From positions 3,350,016 through 3,414,015 of the forward strand of contig CP078014.1 in NCBI GenBank assembly GCA_020544565.1: a stretch of DNA of 64,000 nucleotides, read 5' to 3'. Positions 44,227 through 55,043 of this stretch are shown one piece after another. The position numbers and the translations under genes were made by a program. Source of the stretch: Bradyrhizobiaceae bacterium. Lineage in GTDB: Bacteria > Pseudomonadota > Alphaproteobacteria > Rhizobiales > Xanthobacteraceae. Numbering within the stretch: the stretch's first letter is position 1; each line of letters opens with the position of its first letter. The notes under the pieces are model-generated. The model did not search any database. It was not told the origin of the DNA and worked only from the letters and a program-made list of their open reading frames with translations.

Positions 44227-44464
44227 GTTCGCTCGACCGGTGTCCCTGGGGGTGAAGCGCCCATTCCAGCACGGGCGAAGACGATTGGCAGGCAATCCAT
44301 AGCGGGTGTGGTGGACAGACTGGAAAGATTCTATAAAAGCGGAACTTGGTGCAGCACACAATCAAGCCGCCGGAAGCCCCACGGTCCAGCCCGTTTTCCC
44401 GTTTTTGGCGGTGTATCGATACCTTCTGCCGGGTATCTCCAACTTTTGAACCGGGATCGTTCCG
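44227..44464. promoter_or_regulatory. Divergent ccmA / acnA intergenic region
   Basis: 238 bases. CTATAAAA at 44331-44338 could be the -10 of an acnA promoter; a matching -35 at the right distance is weak. No other signal is evident. Confidence 0.35.
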
Positions 44465-47185
<2,721 letters not shown>

Positions 47186-47304
47186 TGCCGCGGGTTGCAA
47201 ACGCATCCGTGAACGGCCTCACTGCGACGTGAGTGGCAAGCAGGGGGGACGGCGGCCTAAGACTGGGCCGCCTTCCTCCGAGGGAGGTCGTGAGGACGGA
47301 CACG

Positions 47305-48108
47305 ATGCCGGAACCTGATCTGCCGCAACCGAAGCCAATGATGCCGCGCGCCCTCGCGTCGCGGCTGTGGCGCATGGTCGGCATGTCGGTGCTCGCCGTC
47401 TCCGCGATCGTCGCGGTTGCGAGGCCGGCCGCGGCGGAACCGCGCGCGGTGGTGGAACTGTTCACCTCGCAAGGCTGTTCGGCGTGTCCCCCGGCGGACA
47501 GGCTGCTCGGCGAACTGGCGGCCGATCCTTCGATCATCGCGCTCAGCCTGCCGATCGACTACTGGGATTATCTCGGCTGGAAGGACACGCTGGCCGATGC
47601 GCGTTTCAGCGCGCGGCAGAAAGCCTATTCGCGCGTGCACGGTCATCGCGGCGTCTATACGCCGCAGGCGATCGTCAACGGCACCGTCAACGTGCTCGGC
47701 AGCGATCGCGCCGCCATCGAAAAAGCCATCAGCCGGACTCGCGGCACGGGCAGCCTGATGTCGGTGCCGGTGACGGTGACGAAGTCCGGCCGGCAGATCA
47801 AGGTGTCGGTGGACGACGCCGAGGGCCGCAGCGATATCAAGAGCGGCGAGGTGTGGATCTGCGCGGTATCGCGACAGGTGCCGATCACCATCGCGCGCGG
47901 TGAAAATCGCGGCAAGCAGATCACGTATCACAACGTGGTGCGCAACGTGCTCAAGGTCGGCGACTGGAACGGCAAGGCAACAAGCTGGAATGTGCCGCTG
48001 GAAAACATCGCCCGCGACGGCGTCGATGCGACGGCGGTCTATCTTCAGGACGGCACCCGCGACAAGCCCGGCCCCATGCTGGGCGCGGCCTTTACCTCGC
48101 TCAACTGA
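47305..48108 (+). CDS. DUF1223 secreted thioredoxin-like protein
   Basis: 267 residues. Signal sequence at about 15-45 (MVGMSVLAVSAIVAVARPAAAEP), then RAVVELFTSQGCSACPPADRLLGELAADPSIIALSLPIDYWDYLGWKDTLADARFSARQKAYSRVHG. A CSAC pair sits at the N-terminus of the fold, then YTPQAIVNGTVNVLGSDR. This is the DUF1223 family, common in rhizobia, with a thioredoxin-like look; the function is unproven. The ATG at 47305 has GAGG upstream. Confidence 0.85.
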   Translation: MPEPDLPQPKPMMPRALASRLWRMVGMSVLAVSAIVAVARPAAAEPRAVVELFTSQGCSACPPADRLLGELAADPSIIALSLPIDYWDYLGWKDTLADARFSARQKAYSRVHGHRGVYTPQAIVNGTVNVLGSDRAAIEKAISRTRGTGSLMSVPVTVTKSGRQIKVSVDDAEGRSDIKSGEVWICAVSRQVPITIARGENRGKQITYHNVVRNVLKVGDWNGKATSWNVPLENIARDGVDATAVYLQDGTRDKPGPMLGAAFTSLN

Positions 48109-48542
48109 TCATCTCCGAAGAATCCGGTAGATCGGTCGTAACGCATCGCGTGCGATGGGCTGTCCGCGCGGCCCGGCATGCGTGGCGCGACCGTCGACGG
48201 GGTTGTGATCTGGAAACGTTTGCGTCCCGCCAACAACAAAAAGGCCAGCTCGCGCTGGCCGAAGATTTGGGGATCTACCTGCTGCGGAATAGACCCGGTC
48301 CCGACGACCCCGGGGGGCTGGGGGCTGAGGAATCCGGTGCCGAAAGGACCGGGTCAACGCAGTGGTTGCTTTATCGCCGGCCACAACGGCGGCCGCTTGA
48401 CCGAATTCGGGCCGCATTATGATTTGGCTAACGTCCGCGTGATGCGATGTCGGCTGTGCTGGCAGGCAGGGCCTGACCGCAAATCCCGCTTGCAGCCTCG
48501 CGCGGAGGGATGGATCATGCACGCAGATGACAGGAGGCGCCG
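48109..48542. other. 434-base gene-free region containing a candidate small RNA
   Basis: No protein-coding frame is supportable on either strand. The central part on the minus strand folds and ends in a terminator (next entry). The bases 48500-48540 contain the ribosome site AGGAGGCG of the DUF2794 gene. Confidence 0.6.
48238..48409 (-). ncRNA. Candidate small RNA with intrinsic terminator
   Basis: Minus strand. The 3' end is a classic terminator, GGCCAGC-GCGA-GCTGGCC then TTTTTGTT (48260-48235). Upstream, a ten-base perfect stem GACCCGGTCC / GGACCGGGTC (48355-48346 and 48301-48292), extended by CTGCG / CGCAG (48362-48358, 48286-48282), encloses a 44-base loop. A -10-like CATAAT (48421-48416) would start the RNA near 48409, about 172 bases. 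No coding gene on this strand feeds the terminator, since DUF2794 is on the opposite strand. It matches no RNA family I can name. Confidence 0.55.
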
Positions 48543-48911
48543 ATGAATCTTGTGTCGGGCGATCAGGAGCCCAGCGAGGGCCGGGGGCCGGAGCGGAGCA
48601 CGGTGCCGCTCCCGCCCCAGAACGTCACCTTCAACCGCGTCGAACTCAACCGCATTCTCAATCTGTATGGCCGGATGGTCGCCGATGGCGAATGGCGCGA
48701 CTACGCCATCGACTTCCTGAAGGACCGCGCGGTGTTTTCCATCTTCCGCCGCGCGTCGGAAGTGCCGATCTACCGCATCGAGAAGGACCCCCGCCTGGCG
48801 CGCAGGCAGGGAGCCTACAGCGTCATCGGTGCCGGCGGCCAGATCCTGCGGCGCGGCCATGACCTCGAGCGCGTGCTGCTGGTGATCGACCGCAAGCTGG
48901 CGCTGGTCTGA
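48543..48911 (+). CDS. DUF2794 family protein
   Basis: 122 residues: VTFNRVELNRILNLYGRMVADGEWRDYAIDFLKDRAVFSIFRRASEVPIYRIEKDPRLARRQGAYSVIGAGGQILRRGHDLERVL. This is the DUF2794 domain, restricted to alphaproteobacteria and of unknown function. An excellent AGGAGG ribosome site precedes the ATG. It converges on the AhpD-like gene. Confidence 0.85.
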   Translation: MNLVSGDQEPSEGRGPERSTVPLPPQNVTFNRVELNRILNLYGRMVADGEWRDYAIDFLKDRAVFSIFRRASEVPIYRIEKDPRLARRQGAYSVIGAGGQILRRGHDLERVLLVIDRKLALV

Positions 48912-48926
48912 CGGCGCGCCGTTCGC

Positions 48927-49277
48927 TTAAGCGGCGGCGCTGAACTGGTCGTAGGCGCGCAGTGCGTCGGCGGCGTACATCAGCGCCGGGCCGCCGCCCA
49001 TGTAGACGCACATCCCCAGCACTTCCGCGACCTCCTCGCGGCTGGCGCCGAGATTCTTCAGCGCCTTGACATGGAAGCCGATGCAGCCGTCGCAATGCTG
49101 GGTCACGCCGATGGCGAGCGCGATCAGCTCCTTGGTCTTGTGGTCGACATGGCCGTCGGCGCTGGCGCTTTTCGACAGGGCATAGAAGCCCTTCATGGTG
49201 TCGGGGACGAGCTTGGACAGTTCCCGCGTGAATTCGGAAATGTCCTGGGTGATCGACTTGTAGTCCTTGGCCATCAT
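48927..49277 (-). CDS. Carboxymuconolactone decarboxylase / AhpD-like protein
   Basis: 116 residues. The AhpD-type redox motif is QHCDGCIGFHVKAL, with Cys62, Cys65 and His69, preceded by LIALAIGVT. The disulfide-forming pair suggests peroxide or thiol chemistry rather than lactone decarboxylation. It diverges from an ArsR gene with only 44 bases between them, with an operator-like dyad, so it may belong to the same regulon. Start at the first of two adjacent ATGs. Confidence 0.88.
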   Translation of the reverse strand: MMAKDYKSITQDISEFTRELSKLVPDTMKGFYALSKSASADGHVDHKTKELIALAIGVTQHCDGCIGFHVKALKNLGASREEVAEVLGMCVYMGGGPALMYAADALRAYDQFSAAA

Positions 49278-49290
49278 GTCCTCGTTCTTG

Positions 49291-49330
49291 ACAATTCACA
49301 AATTCATAATATTAGAAAAACATGAATTGT
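49291..49330. promoter_or_regulatory. Candidate operator for the ArsR/BigR-like repressor
   Basis: ACAATTCA (49291-49298) and its exact complement TGAATTGT (49323-49330) flank an AT-rich centre with AATTCAT / ATGAATT nested inside (49301-49307, 49322-49328). The AT-richness stands out in a GC-rich genome. The dyad covers the ArsR start and the divergent promoter, as expected for autoregulation. Confidence 0.6.
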
Positions 49331-49645
49331 AAAGCGAGGCCGATCACCCTGCGCAGCGATATGCCGGCGAAGGCCGACGCCATCGCCGATTTCCTCAAGG
49401 GGCTGGCCAATCCGCACCGGCTTCTCATCCTCTGCGCGCTGGGAGAAGGCGAGCGCAACGTCAGCGAACTGATCGAGATCACCGGCATCGCACCGACCTC
49501 GATGTCCCAGCATCTGGCGAAGCTGAAGGCCGAAGGCATTCTCGGGGTGCGGCGGCAGCACCGCAGCCTGTTCTATTTCATTGCCCACGACGCCGCGCGC
49601 GCGGTGATGGGCGTTCTCTACGACAACTTCTGCAGGAAGGATTGA
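49322..49645 (+). CDS. ArsR-family repressor, BigR/SqrR-type thiol sensor candidate
   Basis: 107 residues, winged helix: LANPHRLLILCALGEGERNVSELIEITGIAPTSMSQHLAKLKAEGILGVRRQHRSLFYF. Cys38 (LILCALGEGE) and Cys104 (LYDNFCRKD) fall where BigR, SqrR and YgaV have the pair that forms a persulfide or tetrasulfide bridge. Metal-binding ELCVCD is absent. It precedes a rhodanese gene, which supports sulfide/persulfide sensing. Function by family and context; not proven. Confidence 0.82.
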   Translation: MNCKARPITLRSDMPAKADAIADFLKGLANPHRLLILCALGEGERNVSELIEITGIAPTSMSQHLAKLKAEGILGVRRQHRSLFYFIAHDAARAVMGVLYDNFCRKD

Positions 49646-49650
49646 TCGAT

Positions 49651-50058
49651 ATGTCGGGCACGCAAGCATTGGCCGTGTCGCCGCGCGAGGCGGCGCAGTG
49701 GCTGTCCTCGGGCGAAGCCATCCTCATCGACGTGCGCGAGCCGCACGAGTTCAAGGCCGAACACATCGCCGGCGCGACGTCGATGCCGTTAGGCTCGGTT
49801 CCCGGCCAGTTCAGGCAGATCAAGATTCCCGCCGACCGCAAGGTCATCTTCCAGTGTCTGCGGGGCGGCCGCAGCGCGCAGGCCTGCGGGCATGCGATCG
49901 CGGCCGCGGCGCCGCATCCGGTCTACAACCTCACCGGCGGGATCGCGGCATGGAAAGCCGCCGGACTGCCGGTGACGGGGGACGCGCCCGCCGCCCCGGC
50001 GACATCGATCCTGCACCGGCTGCGGCTCGCTTTGATGCCGCGGAACCGGGGGCGCTGA
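49651..50058 (+). CDS. Single-domain rhodanese
   Basis: 135 residues. AILIDVREPHEFKAEHIAGATSMPLG at the N-terminus, active-site loop FQCLRGGRSAQACG (Cys69), then YNLTGGIAAWKAAGLPV. It transfers sulfane sulfur, e.g. from persulfides to thiols. The ATG at 49651 lies five bases after the stop of the ArsR gene, so the pair is an operon. A short basic tail of about 25 residues ends the protein. Confidence 0.92.
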   Translation: MSGTQALAVSPREAAQWLSSGEAILIDVREPHEFKAEHIAGATSMPLGSVPGQFRQIKIPADRKVIFQCLRGGRSAQACGHAIAAAAPHPVYNLTGGIAAWKAAGLPVTGDAPAAPATSILHRLRLALMPRNRGR

Positions 50059-50079
50059 GGCAGCGACAGCGTCCCGCCG

Positions 50080-50622
50080 TCAGCGCGGCGGAGCCTCGCG
50101 CGGCGGTGTGGCGCCGCCCTCGCCCAGCGCCCGCTGCATCATCACCGTGTCGAGCCAGCGGCCGAATTTGAAGCCGACATTCGGGTGGGTGCCGATCATG
50201 GCGAACCCCGCCCGGCGATGCAGGGCGATCGACGCGGCATTGGCCGAATCGCCGATCACCGCGATCATCTGGCGCAAGCCGCGCTGCTCGCAGCGTCCGA
50301 TCAGGTCGGTGAGCAGGGCGAAGCCGATGCCGCGCCGCTGCGCGGCCGGATCGAGATAGACCGAGTTCTCTACCGTGAAGCGATAGGCCGGGCGCGGCCG
50401 ATAGGGGCCGGCATAGGCATAGCCGGCGATCCGGCCGTCCCGTTCCGCGACGAGATAGGGAAACCCCTGCGCCGTCAGGGCGTCGTAGCGCCGCCGCATC
50501 TCGGCGGCGTCGGGTGGCTCCAGTTCGAACGTCGCGGTGCCGTGACGGACCGCTCCCGCATAGATCGCGGTGATGGCGGCAATGTCCGCCGGCGCGGCGG
50601 GGCGAATCGGGGCGGCTGGCAT
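50080..50622 (-). CDS. GNAT N-acetyltransferase (PAT-like)
   Basis: 180 residues: IRPAAPADIAAITAIYAGAVRHGTATFELEPPD, AGYAYAGPYRPRPAYRFTVENSVYLDPAAQRRGIGFALLTDLI with the acetyl-CoA loop QRRGIG, then ALHRRAGFAMIGTHPNVGFKFGRWLDTVMMQ. The sequence resembles the phosphinothricin/methionine-sulfoximine acetyltransferase group; the substrate is not determinable. The ATG at 50622 is preferred over a start 11 codons upstream. Confidence 0.87.
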   Translation of the reverse strand: MPAAPIRPAAPADIAAITAIYAGAVRHGTATFELEPPDAAEMRRRYDALTAQGFPYLVAERDGRIAGYAYAGPYRPRPAYRFTVENSVYLDPAAQRRGIGFALLTDLIGRCEQRGLRQMIAVIGDSANAASIALHRRAGFAMIGTHPNVGFKFGRWLDTVMMQRALGEGGATPPREAPPR

Positions 50623-50652
50623 GGCATCGAGCTTAAGCGGGCCCGGGCCAAA

Positions 50653-50680
50653 CAAAAACCCCGGCGGTGAGGCCGGGGTT
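50653..50680 (-). terminator. Intrinsic terminator of the YbhL/BI-1 gene
   Basis: Minus strand: AACCCCGGC / GCCGGGGTT nine-base stem (50680-50672 and 50665-50657), six-base loop, ending in TTTTTG. It lies 27 bases after the stop of the BI-1 gene and upstream of the GNAT gene. Confidence 0.88.
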
Positions 50681-50706
50681 TCCGTCGCATCGAAGCCGCG
50701 TTGGCC

Positions 50707-51522
50707 TCAGTTGCGCTGTCCGAGCAGCTGCAGCAGCAGCGTGAACAGGTTGATGAAGTTCAGGTAGAGCGACAGCGCGCCGGTGATGGCCGCCCGCTCC
50801 GCCACGTCGCCGCCCTGGCTGGCGTAGCCGTAGATGTAGTCGTTCTTCAGCCGCTGGGTGTCCCAGGCGGTGAGGCCCGCGAACACCAGCACGCCGACCA
50901 CCGAGACCACGAACTGCAGCGCCGAGGAGGCGATGAACAGGTTGACAAGGCTCGCGATGATGACGCCGAACAGGCCCATCATCAGGAACGATCCCATCCC
51001 GGTCATGTCACGCTTGGTGGTGTAGCCGTAGAGGCTCAGCGCACCGAACGAGGCGGCGGTGATGAAGAACACCCGCACGATCGAGGTGTGGGTGTAGACG
51101 AGGAAGATCGACGACAGCGACACGCCCATCAGCGCCGAGAACACCCAGAACATCATCTGGGCGGTGGCGGGCTTGAGGCGGTTGATGCCGAAGGAGATGG
51201 CGAACACCATCACCAGCGGGGCGAGGATGAACACCCACTTCAGCGGGCTCACGAACATTTGTACGCCGAACGGCGTCAGGAACTGGCCTTCCGAGACGCG
51301 GAAGGCCGCGCCCGAGGCGGATTTCGCCGCCGCGGACACGTCACCGGTGACGGCCCACATGTACACGCCGAGCGCGGCGAAGCCGGTGATGGCGAGGCCG
51401 ATCGACATGTAGTTGTAGATCTTGAGCATGTACGAGCGCAGACCGGCGTCGACGGTCGCAGCGTCCGCACGGCCGGCGGCCCGGCCAAAAGGAGAAGCGT
51501 AGTTGCGGTCAAAGTCCGACAT
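50707..51522 (-). CDS. Bax inhibitor-1 / YbhL family membrane protein
   Basis: 271 residues, about seven helices: NYMSIGLAITGFAALGVYMWAV, WVFILAPLVMVFAISFGIN, MMFWVFSALMGVSLSSIFLVYT, VFFITAASFGALSLYGYTT, LFGVIIASLVNLFIASS, FVVSVVGVLVFAGLTAWDTQRLKNDYI, and LSLYLNFINLFTLLLQLLG. The late Asp in FAGLTAWDTQ fits the pH-sensing pair of calcium-leak BI-1 proteins. The YbhL name follows the family. A structured leader precedes it. Confidence 0.93.
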   Translation of the reverse strand: MSDFDRNYASPFGRAAGRADAATVDAGLRSYMLKIYNYMSIGLAITGFAALGVYMWAVTGDVSAAAKSASGAAFRVSEGQFLTPFGVQMFVSPLKWVFILAPLVMVFAISFGINRLKPATAQMMFWVFSALMGVSLSSIFLVYTHTSIVRVFFITAASFGALSLYGYTTKRDMTGMGSFLMMGLFGVIIASLVNLFIASSALQFVVSVVGVLVFAGLTAWDTQRLKNDYIYGYASQGGDVAERAAITGALSLYLNFINLFTLLLQLLGQRN

Positions 51523-51612
51523 TGTCGAAACCCCGTGTTTGACTGGCGAACGCGAAGGGTCTGCACCGCCAGAAATGATTTTGTCCCAGAATTCCGATTG
51601 TTAGACCATCCT
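51523..51612 (-). ncRNA. Candidate ybhL leader RNA motif
   Basis: The leader of the YbhL-family gene can close a stem GGTCT / AGACC (51607-51603, 51562-51558) around a 40-base loop with AATTCTGGGAC and TTTCTGGCGG. A ybhL leader RNA is known from Rhizobiales upstream of exactly this gene. I recognise the context and a fitting stem, but cannot align it to the family model here. Confidence 0.45.
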
Positions 51613-51729
51613 GTGATGGCATCAAGCCGGAATCTGAACCCGCTCGGTATGTGGGAAACTAACACGTCAGGCACAAGCATGGACGCGCGGCCGAATGTCG
51701 CAAAACCCCGTCATCGCTGCTACAAATTG

Positions 51730-54306
51730 TCATAAATGGCGCAGCACCGCCGCCGGCTTCTGGTTAAGGGCCAGTAACGTTCCGGCGAGGCCGAGCCCCA
51801 CGGTGACGACCAGCGCCGCCAGCACCACCGCCGCCGCGCTGCCGGCCTGCCACACGAAGCCGAGCGTCATCAGCCGGGTCACGATCTGCCAGGCGGCGAT
51901 GGAGCCGGCGGCGACGCCGAACACGGCGGTGGCGAGGCCGATCAGGAGATATTCGAGGGCGTAGGCGCCGAGCAGCCGGGCCCGCGTCGCGCCCAGCGTC
52001 TTGAGGATGACGGCGTCGTAGACCCGGTGGCGGTGGCCCGCCGCCAGCGCCCCGCCCAGCACCAGGATGGCGGCGATCAGCGTCACCGAGCTGGCGCCGC
52101 GGATCGCCAGCACGAGGTTGGCGACCATGGCGCCGATGGTGGTCAGCGCCTCGCGCACGCGCACGCTGGTGACCATGGGAAACGCTTCCGCCACCGCCTT
52201 CACCAGCCGGGTGTCGCCGGCGACGGTGGGAGCGGCCTCGGTCAGGGTGGCGATGTCGGTGTGCGGCGCGCCGGCGAAGGCGTTCGGCGAATAGACCAGC
52301 ACGAAATTGATGCCGAGGCTCTGCCAGTCCACCGTGCGCAGGTTGCTGATCTTCGCGGTGATGTCGCGTCCGAGCACGTTGACGGTGATGTCGTCGCCGA
52401 TGGTCAGGCCGAGGCCCTCGGCGATTTTCTTCTCCAGCGAGACCAGCGGCGGCCCGCGATAGTCCGCGCCCCACCACTGGCCCTCGACCACCTTGGAACC
52501 GCGCGGAATCTCGCCGGCATAGGTCAGGCCGCGGTCGCTTTGCAGCGTCCAGGCGGCGTCCTGGGAGGGCTTGAGGTCCTCGGCCCGGACGCCGCGCGCG
52601 GACACGATGCGCCCGCGCAGCATCGGCACCATTTCCACCGTGGCGGACGGCGCGTTCTGTTGCAGGAAGGTGTTGAAGCGTGCGGCATCGGCCGCGGGAA
52701 TGTCGATGAAGTAGAACGAGGGCGCATGCTCGGGCAGCGCCGCCATGAACTGCCGCCGCAGGTTGCCGTCGATCTGGGTGATGGTCACCAGCACCGCGAG
52801 GCCGAGGCCGAGCGACATCACCACCGACGGCGTCAGCGCGCCGGGGCGATGGATGTTGGCAATCGCCAGCCGCAGCATCGGCAGGCGCGGCCGCGGCAGG
52901 CGTTGCGCCGTCAGCATCAGCAGTGATGCGACGGCGCGCAGCAGCACGAACACGGCGATGCTGGCGACGACGAAGATCGCGGCCACGCGCCGGTCATAGG
53001 CGAGACCGATGACGACGGCGATCAGCAGCGCGATCACGATAGCCATCAGCGCGAGCGTGCGTCGGCGCGGCCAGCGGAAGTCCGCCGTCGCCTCCTCGCG
53101 GAACAGGGTCGCCACCGCCACGTCGTGGACGCGGCCGAGCGGCCATAGCCCGAAAGCCAGCGCGGTGAGCAGGCCGTAGACCAGCGCCAGCGCCAGTTCG
53201 CCGCCGTGGACGGCGGGCTCCACCGGCAGCGGCAGGATTTTGCCGAACAGGCCGACCAGGACGAAGGGCAGCGCCGCACCGACGGCGAGGCCGATCAGCG
53301 ATCCCAGCGTCGCCAGCGTCATCACCTGGGTGAGATAGATGGCGAACACCTCGCGTCCGGTCGCGCCCAGCGCCTTGAAGGTCGCGATCACGTCGCGCCG
53401 CGCGTCGAGATGGCTCTTGACGGCGTTGGCGACGCCGACACCGCCGACCAGCAAAGCGGCGAGACCGACCAGCGTGAGAAACTGGGTGAAGCGGGTGATG
53501 CTGCGTTCCAGTTGCGGCGAGGCGTTGCCGCGGGTGCGGATCTCCCAGCCCGCCTGCGGCAGCGCCGCCTCAGTGGTCTTGACCAGCGCCTGTGCCGCGC
53601 CGTCGCCGGCGGCCGCGTCCGGCAGGCGCAGGCGATAGATCCAGCGCACCAGCGAGCCCGGCTGCAACAGGCCGGTGGCGCGCAGCGCCTGTTCGCTGAC
53701 GAGGAGGCGCGGCCCGAGGCCGATGCCGCCGGCGAGCTTGTCGGGCTCGGAGACGACCGTGGCGCGAATTTCGAAAGTGGCGTTGCCCACGGTGACGCGG
53801 TCGCCGGGGTTGAGGCCGAGGCGCGCCAGCAGCATGGCGTCGGCGCCCGCGCCGAACGCGCCGTCGCGCTCGGCCAGCAATGCGCTCATCGGCATCGCCG
53901 GCGTCAGCGCCACCTCGCCGAGCATCGGGTAGTTGCCGTCCACCGCCTTGAGATCGACCAGCGCGAATTCGCCTTTGGGCGAGCGCGCCATGGCGCGCAT
54001 CATCGCCGCGGCCGAGACCTTGCCATGGGCATCGAGAAAGGCGCGCTCGTCTGGGCTTGCCTCGCGCTGGATCAGCGCGAACGAGACGTCGCCGCCGAGC
54101 AGGATGCGGCCCTGGCGGTCGAGGCCCTGATTGAGGCTGCCGGCCACCGATCCGACGCCGGCGATCGCCATCACCCCGAGCGCGATGCAGGCGATGAAGA
54201 CGTAGAAGCCGCGCAGGCCGCTGCGCAACTCGCGCAGCGCGTAGCGCAGCGCCAGCGTCGCCATGCGCCCGCGCGGCGCATCGGGGGTGGACGGGAGTGA
54301 GGTCAT
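51730..54306 (-). CDS. YbbP-like ABC transporter permease
   Basis: 858 residues. The first helix (YVFIACIALGVMAIAGVGSVAGSL) starts a MacB-type periplasmic domain. Two FtsX-like helix triplets follow: LVGLAALLVGGVGVANAV...IGLAVGAALPFVLVGLF, and a C-terminal one (SVTLIAAILVLGGALAAGHRHR...SAAAVVLAALVVTVGLGLAGTLLAL). Two helix blocks in one chain is the YbbP pattern. The substrate is unknown, possibly lipids or membrane-active compounds. Its ATG overlaps the YbbA stop, so they are coupled. Confidence 0.92.
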   Translation of the reverse strand: MTSLPSTPDAPRGRMATLALRYALRELRSGLRGFYVFIACIALGVMAIAGVGSVAGSLNQGLDRQGRILLGGDVSFALIQREASPDERAFLDAHGKVSAAAMMRAMARSPKGEFALVDLKAVDGNYPMLGEVALTPAMPMSALLAERDGAFGAGADAMLLARLGLNPGDRVTVGNATFEIRATVVSEPDKLAGGIGLGPRLLVSEQALRATGLLQPGSLVRWIYRLRLPDAAAGDGAAQALVKTTEAALPQAGWEIRTRGNASPQLERSITRFTQFLTLVGLAALLVGGVGVANAVKSHLDARRDVIATFKALGATGREVFAIYLTQVMTLATLGSLIGLAVGAALPFVLVGLFGKILPLPVEPAVHGGELALALVYGLLTALAFGLWPLGRVHDVAVATLFREEATADFRWPRRRTLALMAIVIALLIAVVIGLAYDRRVAAIFVVASIAVFVLLRAVASLLMLTAQRLPRPRLPMLRLAIANIHRPGALTPSVVMSLGLGLAVLVTITQIDGNLRRQFMAALPEHAPSFYFIDIPAADAARFNTFLQQNAPSATVEMVPMLRGRIVSARGVRAEDLKPSQDAAWTLQSDRGLTYAGEIPRGSKVVEGQWWGADYRGPPLVSLEKKIAEGLGLTIGDDITVNVLGRDITAKISNLRTVDWQSLGINFVLVYSPNAFAGAPHTDIATLTEAAPTVAGDTRLVKAVAEAFPMVTSVRVREALTTIGAMVANLVLAIRGASSVTLIAAILVLGGALAAGHRHRVYDAVILKTLGATRARLLGAYALEYLLIGLATAVFGVAAGSIAAWQIVTRLMTLGFVWQAGSAAAVVLAALVVTVGLGLAGTLLALNQKPAAVLRHL

Positions 54307-55043
54307 CGCTTTGCCGTCCCGAGGCGGGGACGCATCTCCGCCGTGTCGTCGATGCGGCCGGAGCGCAGCCGCACCACGCGGTCGCAGCGGCCGGCGAGGG
54401 CGTTGTCGTGAGTCACCAGCACCAGCGTCATGCCGCGCTCGCGGTGCTTGGCGAACAGGAGATCGACGATCTGGCGGCCGGTGGTCTCGTCGAGATTGCC
54501 GGTGGGCTCGTCCGCCACCAGGATCGCCGGATCGGGCGCGAGCGCGCGGGCCAGCGCCACGCGCTGCTGCTCGCCGCCGGACAGTTGCGACGGATAATGG
54601 TGCAGTCGGTCGCCGAGGCCGACGCCGATCAGTTCCGCCGTGGCGCGGGCCATGGCGTCGGTGCGGCCGGCGAGTTCGAGCGGCACCGCGACGTTCTCCA
54701 GCGCCGTCATGGTCGGGATGAGATGGAACGACTGGAACACGATGCCGACATGGCGGCCGCGAAACCGCGCCAGGCCGTCCTCGTCGAGAGCATTGAACGA
54801 CACGCCGCTGACCACCACTTCTCCGCTGTCGGGGCGTTCCAGTCCGGCGGTCACCATCAGCAGGGTGGATTTGCCCGAGCCGGAGGGACCGATCAGGCCG
54901 ACCGCCTCGCCGGGCGCGACGTGCAGGCTGACGTCCTTGAGGATATGGACGCGGGCGGCGCCGCTCCCCAGAGAGAGGTTGACGTTTGAAATGGCGATGG
55001 CGGCGGGATCGGCGCGCGGCGGGGAGTGGGTGAGGCTGTCCAT
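54303..55043 (-). CDS. YbbA-like ABC transporter ATP-binding protein
   Basis: 246 residues. Walker A GLIGPSGSGKSTLLMV, Q-loop IVFQSFHLIPTMTALENVAVPLEL, signature QLSGGEQQRVALARAL, Walker B ILVADEPTGNLDE and LVLVTHDNALAGRCDRVVRL. This is the MacB/LolD/YbbA class. It partners the permease downstream (four-base overlap). Its ATG at 55043 overlaps the start codon of the divergent esterase (a shared CATG). As with E. coli ybbA-tesA, the pairing with an esterase is conserved. Confidence 0.93.
   Translation of the reverse strand: MDSLTHSPPRADPAAIAISNVNLSLGSGAARVHILKDVSLHVAPGEAVGLIGPSGSGKSTLLMVTAGLERPDSGEVVVSGVSFNALDEDGLARFRGRHVGIVFQSFHLIPTMTALENVAVPLELAGRTDAMARATAELIGVGLGDRLHHYPSQLSGGEQQRVALARALAPDPAILVADEPTGNLDETTGRQIVDLLFAKHRERGMTLVLVTHDNALAGRCDRVVRLRSGRIDDTAEMRPRLGTAKR

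Noticed and set aside
48238..48409. 6S RNA as the identity of the small RNA candidate
   Set aside because: There is a long central stem, but the closing terminal stem joining 5' and 3' ends and the typical open central bubble are not evident, and the 3' end is an ordinary terminator.
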